From: Xanthomonas citri pv. mangiferaeindicae
Lineage (GTDB): Bacteria; Pseudomonadota; Gammaproteobacteria; Xanthomonadales; Xanthomonadaceae
Reading direction: 5' to 3'
Length of the DNA stretch: 64,000 nt
Assembly: GCA_002240395.1 (NCBI GenBank)
Contig: CP016836.1
Coordinates: 1,426,001 to 1,490,000, forward strand
Shown here piece after piece: positions 1-9,141 of the stretch. Position 1 is the first letter of the stretch. Each line of letters opens with the position of its first letter. The translations under genes were made by a program, and so were the position numbers. The notes under the pieces were generated by a model, which saw nothing but the letters and a program-made list of their open reading frames with translations, had not been told where the DNA came from and made no database searches.

Positions 1-1461
1 ATCGCCTCGGTCGAGATCGCCGGGCCCGGGTTCCTCAATTTCCGTCTGACACCGGCCGCCTGGCGCGACCAACTGGTCGCGGTGCACACCCACGGCGACG
101 CCTACGGCCACAACGACAGCGGCGCGGCGCAGACCGCCGGCGTCGAGTACGTCTCGGCCAATCCGACCGGTCCGCTGCACGTGGGCCACGGCCGCGCCGC
201 GGTGATCGGCGACTGCATCGCGCGCGTGCTCGACGCCAACGGCTGGAACGTCAAGCGCGAGTTCTACTACAACGACGCCGGCGTGCAGATCGAGAACCTC
301 GCCCGCTCGGTGCAGGCGCGCGCACGCGGCCTGGCGCCGGGCGACGCCGATTGGCCGGCCGATGCCTACAACGGCGAGTACATCGCCGATGTCGCCCGCG
401 CGTGCCTGGACGGCGCCACGGTCGAGGTCGAAGGCCAGTGCGTGACCGGCACCGCCGATGCCAACGACCTCGACGCGATCCGCCGCTTCGCAGTCGCCTG
501 GCTGCGCCGCGAGCAGAACGCCGACCTGGCTGCCTTCGGCGTGAGCTTCGACGTCTATTTCCTGGAGTCGTCGCTGTACGCCGACGGCAAGGTCGAGGAG
601 ACCGTGGGCACGCTGGTCGCCAATGGCCATACCTACGAGGACGGCGGCGCGCTGTGGCTGCGCTCGACCGACTATGGCGACGACAAGGACCGCGTGATGC
701 GCAAGTCCGACGGCAGCTACACCTACTTCGTGCCGGACGTGGCCTATCACCTGAGCAAGTGGCAGCGCGGCTACCGACGTGCGATCACCGAGCTGGGCGC
801 CGACCACCACGGCTCGCTGGCGCGCGTGCGCGCCGGCCTGCAGGCGCTCGATGCCGGCATCCCGGCCGGCTGGCCGGAATACGTGCTGCACCAGATGGTC
901 ACGGTGATGCGCGGCGGCGAGGAAGTGAAGCTGTCCAAGCGCGCCGGCAGTTATCTCACGCTGCGCGACCTGATCGACGAGGCCGGGCGCGATGCCACGC
1001 GCTGGTTCCTGGTCGCGCGCAAGCCTGATTCGCAGTTGGTGTTCGACATCGACCTGGCACGCAGCCAGTCGCTCGACAATCCGGTCTACTACGTCCAGCT
1101 CTCGCATGCGCGCATCTGCGGCCTGCAGCGCCAGCTCGCCGAGCGCGGCCTGGCCTTCGATCTGCAGCAGGGACTTGCGCAGTTGCCGGACATGACCGAC
1201 ACGGCGCTTCGCGACGTGCTGATCGACCTGTCGCGCTGGCCCGAGATCGTCGCCGCGGCCGGCACCCAGCTCGAGCCGCACCTGATCGCGACCTATCTGC
1301 TGGAACTGGCGCAGGCCTTCCAGACGTACTACAACGATCACCAGTTCCTGGTCGACGACGCCCCGACGCGCGACGCGCGTCTGGCGCTGGCGACGGCCGT
1401 GGGACAGGTGCTGCGCAACGGCCTGGCGCTGCTGGGCGTGCAGGCTCCGGAGGCGATGTGA
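1..1461 (+). CDS. argS: Arginyl-tRNA synthetase (5' end outside window)
   Basis: Class I aminoacyl-tRNA synthetase that charges tRNA-Arg with arginine in the cytoplasm. The frame is open from base 1, so the start codon lies upstream. About 486 residues are visible against roughly 560-590 for the family, so perhaps 80-100 N-terminal residues are missing. The visible part opens with the AGPGFLNF signature of the N-terminal domain. It then has the HIGH-type motif in NPTGPLHVGHGR (about nt 163-198) and a KMSKS-equivalent KLSKRAG (about nt 928-948), followed by the anticodon-binding C-terminal domain. Its TGA overlaps the ATG of the next gene (TGATG), so translational coupling to the SPOR protein is likely. 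Confidence 0.97.
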   Translation: MASVEIAGPGFLNFRLTPAAWRDQLVAVHTHGDAYGHNDSGAAQTAGVEYVSANPTGPLHVGHGRAAVIGDCIARVLDANGWNVKREFYYNDAGVQIENLARSVQARARGLAPGDADWPADAYNGEYIADVARACLDGATVEVEGQCVTGTADANDLDAIRRFAVAWLRREQNADLAAFGVSFDVYFLESSLYADGKVEETVGTLVANGHTYEDGGALWLRSTDYGDDKDRVMRKSDGSYTYFVPDVAYHLSKWQRGYRRAITELGADHHGSLARVRAGLQALDAGIPAGWPEYVLHQMVTVMRGGEEVKLSKRAGSYLTLRDLIDEAGRDATRWFLVARKPDSQLVFDIDLARSQSLDNPVYYVQLSHARICGLQRQLAERGLAFDLQQGLAQLPDMTDTALRDVLIDLSRWPEIVAAAGTQLEPHLIATYLLELAQAFQTYYNDHQFLVDDAPTRDARLALATAVGQVLRNGLALLGVQAPEAM

Positions 1462-2249
1462 TGGCGGCAAGACGCGGCAAATCCCAGGCGCGACGCAACG
1501 GCGGCAGCTCCGGCGGCCTGCCCGGCTGGGCGTGGATGATCATTGGCGTGGTGCTCGCGCTGGGCGTGGTGCTGGCGGTGCCGCGGCTGTTCAAGCCCGA
1601 CGCCGAGGACGGCTTCTTCCGCCCGCGCCCCAATCCCGATGCACAGCCCGCGGTCGGTGCGCTCGACGAGGACGCGCCGGCGCCGCTGGCCGAGACCCCG
1701 GCACCGAGGCCGCGCCCGGCGCAGCCGCAGCCCGCGCCCGCCGCCGACTACGACTTCTACACTCTGCTGCCCGACCAGGAGGTGCCGATGTCCGACGCCG
1801 AGCTGGCCGCCAGCGCGCGCGCCGAGGCCGAGCGCCGGCAGCGCGCCGAGGCGCAGCAGCAGGCGCTGCAGGGCCGTCACCCCGACGCCGCAGACCTGGC
1901 CGGTGCCCCGACCGGCCCGACGCCGCTGAGCGAGACGCCGGCGGCGACGACCACGCCGGCGGCGACCCCGACCCGGCCCACGACCACGGCCTCGACGACA
2001 CCGGCTGCCGGCAGCGATGCCCGCTACCTGCTGCAGGCAGGCTCGTTCAGCGCCTCGGGCGATGCCGAAGCGCTCAAGGCACGCATCGCGCTGCTGGGCC
2101 TGAGCGCCCGGGTCGAAGCCGGCCAGGCGCAGGGCAAGACGGTCTACCGCGTGCGCATGGGGCCCTACGGCACCGCCACCGAGCTTGCCGAAGCCAAGCA
2201 GAAGCTCGGCAACGGCGGCCTGCCGGCGCTGGCGATCAAGGCCCAGTGA
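1461..2249 (+). CDS. SPOR-domain membrane protein (FtsN-like)
   Basis: Predicted single-pass inner-membrane protein with a periplasmic peptidoglycan-binding SPOR domain, 262 residues. A basic N-terminus is followed by one membrane segment (about residues 20-40, WAWMIIGVVLALGVVLAV), a long Pro/Ala/Thr-rich linker, and a C-terminal SPOR domain beginning near YLLQAGSFS and containing VYRVRMGPYG. SPOR domains bind denuded glycan strands at the division septum. The motif DFYTLLPDQEVP after the membrane segment is common in the SPOR protein that follows argS in proteobacteria. The ATG overlaps the argS stop. A GTG three bases upstream (1458) is an alternative start. The division role is inferred from family and context. 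Confidence 0.85.
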   Translation: MAARRGKSQARRNGGSSGGLPGWAWMIIGVVLALGVVLAVPRLFKPDAEDGFFRPRPNPDAQPAVGALDEDAPAPLAETPAPRPRPAQPQPAPAADYDFYTLLPDQEVPMSDAELAASARAEAERRQRAEAQQQALQGRHPDAADLAGAPTGPTPLSETPAATTTPAATPTRPTTTASTTPAAGSDARYLLQAGSFSASGDAEALKARIALLGLSARVEAGQAQGKTVYRVRMGPYGTATELAEAKQKLGNGGLPALAIKAQ

Positions 2250-2264
2250 CGGAGACGCCCGACC

Positions 2265-3032
2265 ATGGCTGACGACACCCGCCTGAGCGATACCGAGCTC
2301 GACCGGCTGGACACGTTGCTCGATCGCTGCACCGACCCGGAGACCGGGCTGGGCAATCTGGAAATGCTCGACGGCTTCCTGTCGGCGCTTGCGGTCGGTC
2401 CGGTCGAGACCACGCTCGATAGCGTGCTGCCACTGGTCTGGGGTACGGGCGAGGTCGCGCGCCGCGATGCCCGTCAGACCCGCGAGGCCGAGGCGCTGAT
2501 CGCCCGGCTGGCCGACGAGATCGTGCACCGCGTACGCCAGGACCCGCAGGAGGGTGTCGCCCACGAGGCATTGATGCCGATGCTGGGCCTGCCGCCCGAA
2601 GCCGACGATGGCCAGGCCGAAGGCGAGGCCGTGGGTGGACTGGACGGCGTGCCGGCCGACTTCCCGTTCGCAGCCGCGTGGGCCGCTGGGTTCCTGCGCG
2701 CCGCCGCCGAACACGAAGACGCGTGGTCTGAATGGATGCACGAGCACGACGCGATCGAGAACGACCTGGGCGTCATCGCCCGACTGGCGATCGTCGATGC
2801 GAGCCAGCTCGAAGATGCCGAAATGGCCGAGGGCGACATGCTGTCGCTCGAGGAGCGCTTCGACCTCGCCTACGACCTGCCCGACATGCTCCACGACATG
2901 TATCTGCAGCGCTTGCACGACCGCCGTCCGCAGCCGGCCAGGCGCGCCGATGTGCCCGGCCGCAATGATCCGTGCTCGTGCGGCAGCGGCCGCAAGTACA
3001 AGACCTGCTGCGGCACGCCGACGCTGCACTGA
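2265..3032 (+). CDS. YecA/UPF0149-family protein with C-terminal SEC-C motif
   Basis: Protein of 255 residues. The N-terminal two thirds match the all-helical YecA/UPF0149 family (LDTLLDRC, EMLDGFLSALAVGP). The last 25 residues hold a SEC-C zinc-binding motif (PGRNDPCSCGSGRKYKTCCG), the type found at the SecA C-terminus that contacts SecB and ribosomes. The molecular role of YecA proteins is not well defined; a secretion or ribosome link is suggested by the SEC-C tail only. It begins 15 bases after the SPOR gene and so probably belongs to the argS operon. Confidence 0.85.
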   Translation: MADDTRLSDTELDRLDTLLDRCTDPETGLGNLEMLDGFLSALAVGPVETTLDSVLPLVWGTGEVARRDARQTREAEALIARLADEIVHRVRQDPQEGVAHEALMPMLGLPPEADDGQAEGEAVGGLDGVPADFPFAAAWAAGFLRAAAEHEDAWSEWMHEHDAIENDLGVIARLAIVDASQLEDAEMAEGDMLSLEERFDLAYDLPDMLHDMYLQRLHDRRPQPARRADVPGRNDPCSCGSGRKYKTCCGTPTLH

Positions 3033-3111
3033 TCGACGTCGCGGCGCGATGCCGCATCCGTCCCGCCCTTCATCCGCGCCCGACGCAGGCGCCCGCCCCG
3101 GAAGAGTTCCC

Positions 3112-3864
3112 ATGCCCCGCACCCTCCTCGTCACCGGCGCGACCTCGGGCTTCGGCGCCGCGACCGTCGCCCGCTTCCTGCAGGGCGGCTGGCGCGTGAT
3201 CGCCACCGGTCGCCGCGCCGAGCGGCTGCAGGCGCTGGTCGACACGCACGGCACCGAACGCCTGCACGTGGCCGCATTCGACATCCGCGATGCCGACGCG
3301 ATGCGCGCCGCGCTCGACGCACTGCCAGACGCCTTCCGTGGCATCGACGTGCTGATCAACAACGCCGGGCTGGCGCTGGGCACCGCGCCGGCGCAGCGCG
3401 CCGATCTCGCGCAGTGGACGCAGATGATCGACACCAATGTCACCGCGCTCGCCACGCTGACCCATGCCCTGTTGCCGACATTGATCGAGCGCCGCGGCGC
3501 GATCCTCAACATCAGTTCGATTGCCGGCAGCTATCCCTATCCGGGCGGCAACGTCTACGGCGGCACCAAGGCCTTCGTCACCCAGTTCTCGCTGGGCTTG
3601 CGGTCCGACCTGCACGGCACCGGCGTACGGGTGACCTCGATCGAACCGGGCATGGCCGAGACCGAGTTCACGCTGGTGCGCACCGGCGGCGATCAGGCCG
3701 CCTCCGACACGCTCTACGGCGGCGCCACGCCGATGACCGCCGAGGACATCGCCGAGCAGCTGTGGTGGGTCGCCAACCTGCCGCCGCATCTGAACATCAA
3801 CCGGCTCGAGATCATGCCGGTCAGCCAGTCGTTCGCCGGCTTCCAGGTCCATCGCGGCGGCTGA
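3112..3864 (+). CDS. ydfG: Short-chain dehydrogenase, YdfG-type 3-hydroxy acid/serine dehydrogenase
   Basis: NADP-dependent SDR of 250 residues resembling Escherichia coli YdfG along its whole length. In the family it oxidises 3-hydroxy acids such as L-allo-threonine, serine and 3-hydroxypropionate. Visible features are the cofactor loop TGATSGFG (residues 8-15), ATGRR favouring NADP, NNAG, the catalytic serine in NISSIAGS, YGGTK with the Tyr/Lys pair, and the typical C-terminal end SFAGFQVHRGG. The frame is open far upstream, but the ATG at 3112 follows GGAAGAG and gives the expected N-terminus. It is 80 bases after the SEC-C gene. Its exact substrate cannot be read from sequence. Confidence 0.9.
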   Translation: MPRTLLVTGATSGFGAATVARFLQGGWRVIATGRRAERLQALVDTHGTERLHVAAFDIRDADAMRAALDALPDAFRGIDVLINNAGLALGTAPAQRADLAQWTQMIDTNVTALATLTHALLPTLIERRGAILNISSIAGSYPYPGGNVYGGTKAFVTQFSLGLRSDLHGTGVRVTSIEPGMAETEFTLVRTGGDQAASDTLYGGATPMTAEDIAEQLWWVANLPPHLNINRLEIMPVSQSFAGFQVHRGG

Positions 3865-3898
3865 CCGCCGCTTGCATCGCAATCGCCGGCCGCCTCGT

Positions 3899-3926
3899 GC
3901 GTCGGCAGCCCTGAGGCCACCGACGC
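3899..3926. terminator. Hairpin between convergent ydfG and speA
   Basis: Two nested arms (GCGTCGG/CCGACGC and GCC/GGC with a CTGA loop) lie in the 74-base gap between the two convergent stops. There is no U-tract on either side, so a bidirectional terminator role is inferred from position only. Confidence 0.4.
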
Positions 3927-3938
3927 CGGTGTCGCGGC

Positions 3939-5828
3939 TTACTCGAGCGGCGTGTCGTCGAGATAGGTATAGCCGGTGAGCCCGGCTTCGAGCGCGTCCT
4001 TGAGCCGCTGCGCTTCATCGTCCGCCAGCGCCGCGTCGTCGACCATCGCGGTGTAGCGCGCGCGCAGGTCCTCGAGGCGATAGCCGACGTAGTCGAGCAT
4101 CACGTCGGTGGTGTCGCCGCGGCGCTGCTGCGCGATCGTGATGCCGTCGCCCTCGATCTTCACTTCGACCGCATCGGTGTCGCCGAACAGGTTGTGGATG
4201 TCGCCGAGAATTTCCTGGTAGGCACCGACCATGAAGAACCCCAACCGGTACTGCTCGCCCGGACGCAGCGCATGCAGTGGCAGCGAGGTGTCGAGGTCCT
4301 CGTTCTCGACATAGGTGTCGATCTTGCCGTCCGAGTCGCAGGTCAGATCGGCGATGACACCGCGGCGCTCCGGCAGCTCGTCGAGGCGCTCGATCGGCAC
4401 GATCGGGAACACCTGATCGATCGCCCAGACATCGGGCATCGACTCAAACACGCTGAAGTTGACGAAGTACTTGTCGACCAGGCGCTCGTTGAGCTCGTCG
4501 AGCAGCGGGCGATGGCTCTTCTCGTCGAAGGTCAGCCGCGCGCGGACCGCGTGCGCGATCGCATAGAACAGGTCGTCGATGCGCGCCCGGTGCACCAGGT
4601 CCAACTGGCCGAGCGCGTACAGCGCCAGGCCCTCGGCGTGATGGTGCTGCGCCTCGTGGAACAGCTCCACCGCCGGCCGCGCCGCCAGTTCGCCGTGCAG
4701 TTCGCGCAGGTTGGCCACCACCGCCGGCTCGTCACTGTGCGCGTCGGGCACGCGGCCTTCGGGGGCGCGCTCGACCTCCGACACATTGGCGACCAGCACC
4801 GCGTGGTGGGCGGTCATTGCACGCCCGCATTCGGTGACGATGCGCGGCGGCGGCAGCCCATGCTCGGCGCAGGCCTGCGCCAGCGGTTGGACGATGCTGC
4901 CGGCGTACTGGCGCACGCCGTAGTTGACCGAGTTGTAGCTGCGCGAGCGCGTGCCCTCGTAGTCCACACCGAGGCCGCCGCCGACGTCGACGTGGCTGAT
5001 CCGCGCGCCCAGCCGCGAGAGCTCGACGAAGTAGCGCACCGCCTCGCGCATGCCGTTGGCGATGTCGCGAACGTTGGAGATCTGCGAGCCCATGTGGAAA
5101 TGCAACAGCTGCAGGCAGTCGCTCATGCCCGCGTCGCGCAGCTTCTTCCACAGGTCCAGCAACTGCCGCGGATTGAGCCCGAACTTGGCCTTGTCGCCGC
5201 CGCTGTTCTGCCACTTGCCAGCCCCCAGCGAGGCCAATCGCATGCGCACGCCCAAGCCCGGCTTCACGCCGAGCGCGGCCGCTTCCTCCATCACCAGGGC
5301 GAGTTCGGACGGCTTCTCGACGACGATGAAGGTCTCCAGGCCCAGCTTGCGGCCGATCAGCGCCAGGCGGATGTATTCGCGGTCCTTGTAGCCGTTGCAT
5401 ACGACCAGACCACCCGGGCGCGAGAGCGCGAGCACGGCCATCAGCTCGGGCTTGCTGCCCGCTTCCAGGCCGAAGCCCTCGCCGTGATGGCTGGCCAGCG
5501 TGCCGGCCACGCCGCGGTGCTGGTTGACCTTGATCGGATATACCGCGGTATAGCCGCCGGTGTACTCCCACTCGGCCTGCGCCTGCGCGAACGCGGCCTG
5601 CAGCCGATGCAGGCGGTCGCCGAGGATGTCGGGAAAGCGCACCAGCAGCGGCAGTTGGGCACCCTTGGCGCGCGCGGCGTCGACCGCCTCGGGCAGCGCG
5701 ATCGACGGGCCCTGCGCGCCGCGCGGCGAGACGACGATGCGCCCGGCGTCGTCGACATCGAAATACCCCTCGCTCCAATGCGGGATCGAGTAGGTCTTGC
5801 GGGCGTGGTCGGTCGACCAGGCAGTCAT
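3939..5828 (-). CDS. speA: Biosynthetic arginine decarboxylase
   Basis: PLP-dependent fold-III decarboxylase of 629 residues (E. coli SpeA is 658). It converts arginine to agmatine, the first step of the agmatine route to putrescine. The start MTAWSTDHARKTY at 5828 matches the family N-terminus. The PLP lysine lies in YPIKVNQHRG, and the DVGGGLGVDYEGT segment of the barrel is present. The C-terminal active-site region includes EDLDTSLPLHALR. It lies downstream of an M48 peptidase gene on the same strand, with speE beyond, so this is a polyamine locus. The frame is open upstream of the chosen start, but that part has no family match. Confidence 0.95.
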   Translation of the reverse strand: MTAWSTDHARKTYSIPHWSEGYFDVDDAGRIVVSPRGAQGPSIALPEAVDAARAKGAQLPLLVRFPDILGDRLHRLQAAFAQAQAEWEYTGGYTAVYPIKVNQHRGVAGTLASHHGEGFGLEAGSKPELMAVLALSRPGGLVVCNGYKDREYIRLALIGRKLGLETFIVVEKPSELALVMEEAAALGVKPGLGVRMRLASLGAGKWQNSGGDKAKFGLNPRQLLDLWKKLRDAGMSDCLQLLHFHMGSQISNVRDIANGMREAVRYFVELSRLGARISHVDVGGGLGVDYEGTRSRSYNSVNYGVRQYAGSIVQPLAQACAEHGLPPPRIVTECGRAMTAHHAVLVANVSEVERAPEGRVPDAHSDEPAVVANLRELHGELAARPAVELFHEAQHHHAEGLALYALGQLDLVHRARIDDLFYAIAHAVRARLTFDEKSHRPLLDELNERLVDKYFVNFSVFESMPDVWAIDQVFPIVPIERLDELPERRGVIADLTCDSDGKIDTYVENEDLDTSLPLHALRPGEQYRLGFFMVGAYQEILGDIHNLFGDTDAVEVKIEGDGITIAQQRRGDTTDVMLDYVGYRLEDLRARYTAMVDDAALADDEAQRLKDALEAGLTGYTYLDDTPLE

Positions 5829-5898
5829 CGGCGGGCGTCCATCGGCGAAGGGGCCGCATAGTCTAGGGGTTGCCGACGCAACCTGCGGTGACATGCCC

Positions 5899-7755
5899 TC
5901 AGCGGTCACCGTGCCGATACGTCGGCGGGCCGGCAACCTTGCGTACGTGGCCCGCGATCCGACGCCGACCAGAGGCGATGAAGGCGACGTGGCTGCCGGG
6001 CAGGTCCAGCGCGTCGACCACCCGCTGCAGCGTCGCATCGGCGTCGAACACCAGGCCGCGCAGCCGCACCAGCACCACGAAGTGCGGCAGCCCGTCGGCA
6101 TCGCCCTTGATGTGCTTGCGCGCGATCCAGGCACTGCCGATCTTCCCGGTCGCCGCCAGTGAAGCGCGCGCGGCGGCGAGCGCAGCCCCATCCAGACCGT
6201 GCGGCAGAAGCGCATCACCGGCCGAGAGTGCATTGCGCGCTTGCTGCGCACCGCGCCGTCGGTCGTCGATCGATACCTGGTCGCTGATCACCGCGTCCAG
6301 CGCATCGAGGTCGTCGCGTCGGCGATAGTAGGCAGCGAGCGCCTCGTTGACCGCATCCGCTGCCCCGGGATCGAGCATCCGTGCGTGATGCAACAGCCCC
6401 ACGCCAGCGGGCTCGTCGCGTTCGAGCAGCAACGCGCCCAGGCGAAAGTGTGCGAACGCATCCTGCGGCGCGACGCGCACCGCGTCGCGGTACAGGGGCA
6501 CCGGGTCGTCCTGCGGCCGCACGCGCTCGACCAGGGCCGCGTACTCGACGGTCTCGGCCGGCGTGCGAGCCGAACCGCTTTCGAGTGCGGCGAGCCGGTC
6601 ACGGTCCTCGGCGTGCGCGCGGTGGCGCTCGCGCCAGCCATCGCCGATGCGCAGGCGCCAGTCCTCGCTGAACGCTGCCTCCAGCGACGGCAACAGGTCG
6701 CCCAGCAGAACCTCGGCCGCGCTGCGCTCGGGCGGCGGCGCGACCATCGCTTCCACGCCCAGAGCCTGCAGTCGCTGTGCGAGCGTGGGATGGGTGTCAT
6801 GGACGTCGGCGCGGGCAGTCAGCTGCGCGGCCAACCGGGCGTCGTCCTCCGGATGCGGACTCCGCAGCGCGGTCGCCATTTCGCGCAGCAGGCGGTCCGG
6901 CGGCTCGGCGCGCTCGCGGTTGGCATCGATCACCGACGGCCAGAACTCGTGCGCCAGGCGCGCGGCGCCCACATTGACCCGAATCAGCGCACTGCCGGCG
7001 ACATCGGCGCCGGCCAGCCGGGCGGCCATCGCATCGGCCTGATACTCATTCTGGCGCGCGAGCACGAAGCTGTAGGCGTCGAAGTATGGCGCGTACCAGC
7101 GGAAGAATCGCTCGAACACCCGGCTCGCCCACGCACCGCGCGCGGCCAGGCCGTCGAGCACGCGGTACCAGCTCATGCGCACGCGATGGATCCAGCCAGA
7201 GAAGCGGCCATGCCCGCCGCCGAAGTGACCGAACTCGTGGGCGACCACCGATGCGAACTGCCCCGGGTCGAGCAGTTGCATCAGCGGCAGGCCCAGCACG
7301 AGATAGTGACGATGGCCGAGCAGCCCGAGCATGCGCGGCACGCTGGCGGCCGCAGCGTTGAGATCGTCGTCGATGAGGATGCCCGACAGTCGCGGCGCCC
7401 CGGCGGCGCGGCGCAGGCGCTCGACCTCGGCGACCAACCGCGGCGCCTCTCCGGGCGCGAGCGGACGGCCCGGTGGCGGCTCCAAGCGCACCCACAATGC
7501 GCGCAGCACCAGCCAGCCGAAGGCGATCGGGATCCAGACCACCTTCGCAAGCTTGACCAGCAGCAGCGGGCTGATCGCCAGCAGCAGCGCGACCAATCCC
7601 ACCGACAGCCCGAGGGCCAGCGCCACCGCGCCGCCGAGCACACCGAAGCCCAAGGCTGCCAGCAGCGCCAGCCGCATGCGGTAGGTCCTGGGCGCGCGTT
7701 GCGCGAACGTCTCCAGCCGCGCGACCCGCGCACGGCGCTCCGCTTCCGACATCAT
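5899..7755 (-). CDS. Large membrane M48-family metallopeptidase with C-terminal repeat region
   Basis: Protein of 618 residues. Two or three membrane segments lie near the N-terminus (residues about 25-80). The zinc motif HEFGHFGGGH follows near residue 173, and the third-ligand region is NEYQADAMAA. After the peptidase domain, the C-terminal half has TPR-like helical stretches (AFAHFRLGALLLERDEP). It resembles Oma1/HtpX-type membrane proteases that handle misfolded or unassembled membrane proteins; the substrate is unknown. It sits between speA and the divergent speE, an order I recall from related Xanthomonadaceae. A link to polyamine control is possible but not shown. Confidence 0.85.
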   Translation of the reverse strand: MMSEAERRARVARLETFAQRAPRTYRMRLALLAALGFGVLGGAVALALGLSVGLVALLLAISPLLLVKLAKVVWIPIAFGWLVLRALWVRLEPPPGRPLAPGEAPRLVAEVERLRRAAGAPRLSGILIDDDLNAAAASVPRMLGLLGHRHYLVLGLPLMQLLDPGQFASVVAHEFGHFGGGHGRFSGWIHRVRMSWYRVLDGLAARGAWASRVFERFFRWYAPYFDAYSFVLARQNEYQADAMAARLAGADVAGSALIRVNVGAARLAHEFWPSVIDANRERAEPPDRLLREMATALRSPHPEDDARLAAQLTARADVHDTHPTLAQRLQALGVEAMVAPPPERSAAEVLLGDLLPSLEAAFSEDWRLRIGDGWRERHRAHAEDRDRLAALESGSARTPAETVEYAALVERVRPQDDPVPLYRDAVRVAPQDAFAHFRLGALLLERDEPAGVGLLHHARMLDPGAADAVNEALAAYYRRRDDLDALDAVISDQVSIDDRRRGAQQARNALSAGDALLPHGLDGAALAAARASLAATGKIGSAWIARKHIKGDADGLPHFVVLVRLRGLVFDADATLQRVVDALDLPGSHVAFIASGRRRIAGHVRKVAGPPTYRHGDR

Positions 7756-7878
7756 CCTTGCGTCCCCTCGTCACGCCGTCCGGCGCGTCCCCGACCCGAA
7801 TCCTAATCCGCACGCCGGGCCAGGAGAAGCGCCCCGCGCGGCGGGTCTGTCGCGCCCGGGCCGTCATGGGGGCTCGGC

Positions 7879-7884
7879 TACAAT
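7879..7884 (+). promoter_or_regulatory. Candidate -10 box of speE
   Basis: TACAAT is preceded by GGC and lies 31 bases before the speE ATG, in the short gap between speE and the divergent M48 peptidase gene. No clear -35 element is visible, so this is only a likely core promoter. Confidence 0.4.
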
Positions 7885-7915
7885 GCGCGGCCCGCATTTC
7901 CCCGGAACCTTTCGC

Positions 7916-8764
7916 ATGTCCGCTCCGACCTGGCTCCACGAGACCTTCAACCCCACCGGCTCGTCGATCGGCTTCCGCGTGACCAAGAAGCTCGACGAAG
8001 TGCAGTCGCCGTTCCAGAAGATCGAGATCTACGAGAGCACCGATTGGGGCAACGTGATGCTGATCGACGGCGCGATGATGGTCACCACGCGCGACAATTT
8101 CTTCTATCACGAGATGGTCTCGCACCCGGCGCTGTTCACCCATGCCGCGCCCAAGCGCGTGGTGATCATCGGCGGCGGCGACTGCGGCACGCTACGCGAA
8201 GTGCTCAAGCATCCGGGCGTCGAAAGCGCAGTGCAGTGCGACATCGACGAGCAGGTCACGCGGATGTCGGAGAAGTACTTCCCCGAACTGTGCGCCTCCA
8301 ACGACGACCCGCGCGCGCAGCTGCTGTTCGACGACGGCATCGCCTACATGCGCGACTGCGCACCGGGCAGCGTCGATGTGGTCATCGTCGATTCGACCGA
8401 CCCGGTCGGTCCGGCCGAGGGTCTGTTCAACAAGGCCTTCTTCGACAGCTGCTTTCGCGCGCTCAAGGACGACGGCATCCTGGTGCAGCAGTCCGAGTCG
8501 CCGCTGGCGCTGCTGGACCTGATCCGCGAAATGCGTGCCGAGATGGGCAAGGCCGGCTTCACCACGTTCCAGACGCTGCCGTTCCCGCAGCCCTGTTATC
8601 CGACCGGGTGGTGGAGCGTGACGCTGGCGCGCAAGGGCCAGGGCTTCGACTTCCGCCAGGCCGACGCCGCTGCCAAGGGTTTCGAGACCGCGTATTACAG
8701 CGCCCAGATCCACAAGGCCGCGCAGGTGCTGCCGCCGTTCGTGGCCAAGGCCCTGGAGGCCTGA
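7916..8764 (+). CDS. speE: Spermidine synthase (polyamine aminopropyltransferase)
   Basis: Enzyme of 282 residues that transfers the aminopropyl group from decarboxylated S-adenosylmethionine to putrescine. The N-terminal beta-strand domain (WLHETFNPTGSSIGF) is followed by the Rossmann-like domain with the glycine loop IIGGGDCGTLREVLKHPGV. The catalytic aspartate region is IVDSTDPVGPAEGLF, and the substrate loop contains QSESPL. The ATG at 7916 was chosen because it gives the family N-terminus; an upstream in-frame ATG at 7883 lacks similarity. It is transcribed divergently from the M48 peptidase/speA pair. Confidence 0.96.
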   Translation: MSAPTWLHETFNPTGSSIGFRVTKKLDEVQSPFQKIEIYESTDWGNVMLIDGAMMVTTRDNFFYHEMVSHPALFTHAAPKRVVIIGGGDCGTLREVLKHPGVESAVQCDIDEQVTRMSEKYFPELCASNDDPRAQLLFDDGIAYMRDCAPGSVDVVIVDSTDPVGPAEGLFNKAFFDSCFRALKDDGILVQQSESPLALLDLIREMRAEMGKAGFTTFQTLPFPQPCYPTGWWSVTLARKGQGFDFRQADAAAKGFETAYYSAQIHKAAQVLPPFVAKALEA

Positions 8765-8776
8765 GCCCACCCCCCC

Positions 8777-8807
8777 GGCGATGCCGCGGCTTCCGCCGCG
8801 CATCGCC
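8777..8807 (+). terminator. Hairpin downstream of speE
   Basis: Stem GGCGATG/CATCGCC and inner stem CGCGGC/GCCGCG with a TTCC loop and one bulged C, starting 13 bases after the speE stop. There is no strong U-tract. A run of seven C precedes it in non-coding sequence. Likely terminator. Confidence 0.5.
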
Positions 8808-8826
8808 CGCATCGCGCTCGACCCGC

Positions 8827-9141
8827 TCAGCCGATGCCGGCCGCTCGCAGCCCCGCCGCCGCGAGCGCGCCCAACACCACCACGCCCAGGAACGGCACGC
8901 CGCGCCACAGCGCGACAACCGCGACCAGCAAGGCGCCGGCCCGGGCATCGAGCACGACGCCCCCGCCGCCGGCGAACCCGTTGACGACCACCAACGCCGC
9001 CAGCAACCCGATGGTCATCGCCGAGGTGATGCGCGCCATGCGTGCGCCTTCCAGCCAGCGCGCCGGCACCAGGTAGCCGGTGAGCTTGGTCGCGAACGCG
9101 ACCGCGCAGGCCAGCAGCAACCAACCCCAGGTCGCGCTCAC
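8827..9141 (-). CDS. azlD: AzlD-family branched-chain amino acid exporter subunit
   Basis: Small membrane protein of 104 residues with about three to four hydrophobic segments (WLLLACAVAFATKLTGYLVP, ITSAMTIGLLAALVVVNGF). It matches the AzlD family, partner of AzlC in export of branched-chain amino acids and analogues. The start is a GTG at 9141 that overlaps the TGA of azlC in the sequence GTGA, giving the expected length and translational coupling. No regulator gene is adjacent. Confidence 0.85.
   Translation of the reverse strand: MSATWGWLLLACAVAFATKLTGYLVPARWLEGARMARITSAMTIGLLAALVVVNGFAGGGGVVLDARAGALLVAVVALWRGVPFLGVVVLGALAAAGLRAAGIG

Noticed and set aside
4194..5861. Long plus-strand frame opposite speA
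   Set aside because: Antisense shadow of a well-supported arginine decarboxylase; no family-like motif and no ribosome-binding site.
8770..8776. Run of seven C after speE as a possible seventh frameshift
   Set aside because: It lies beyond the speE stop in non-coding sequence, and speE is full length.
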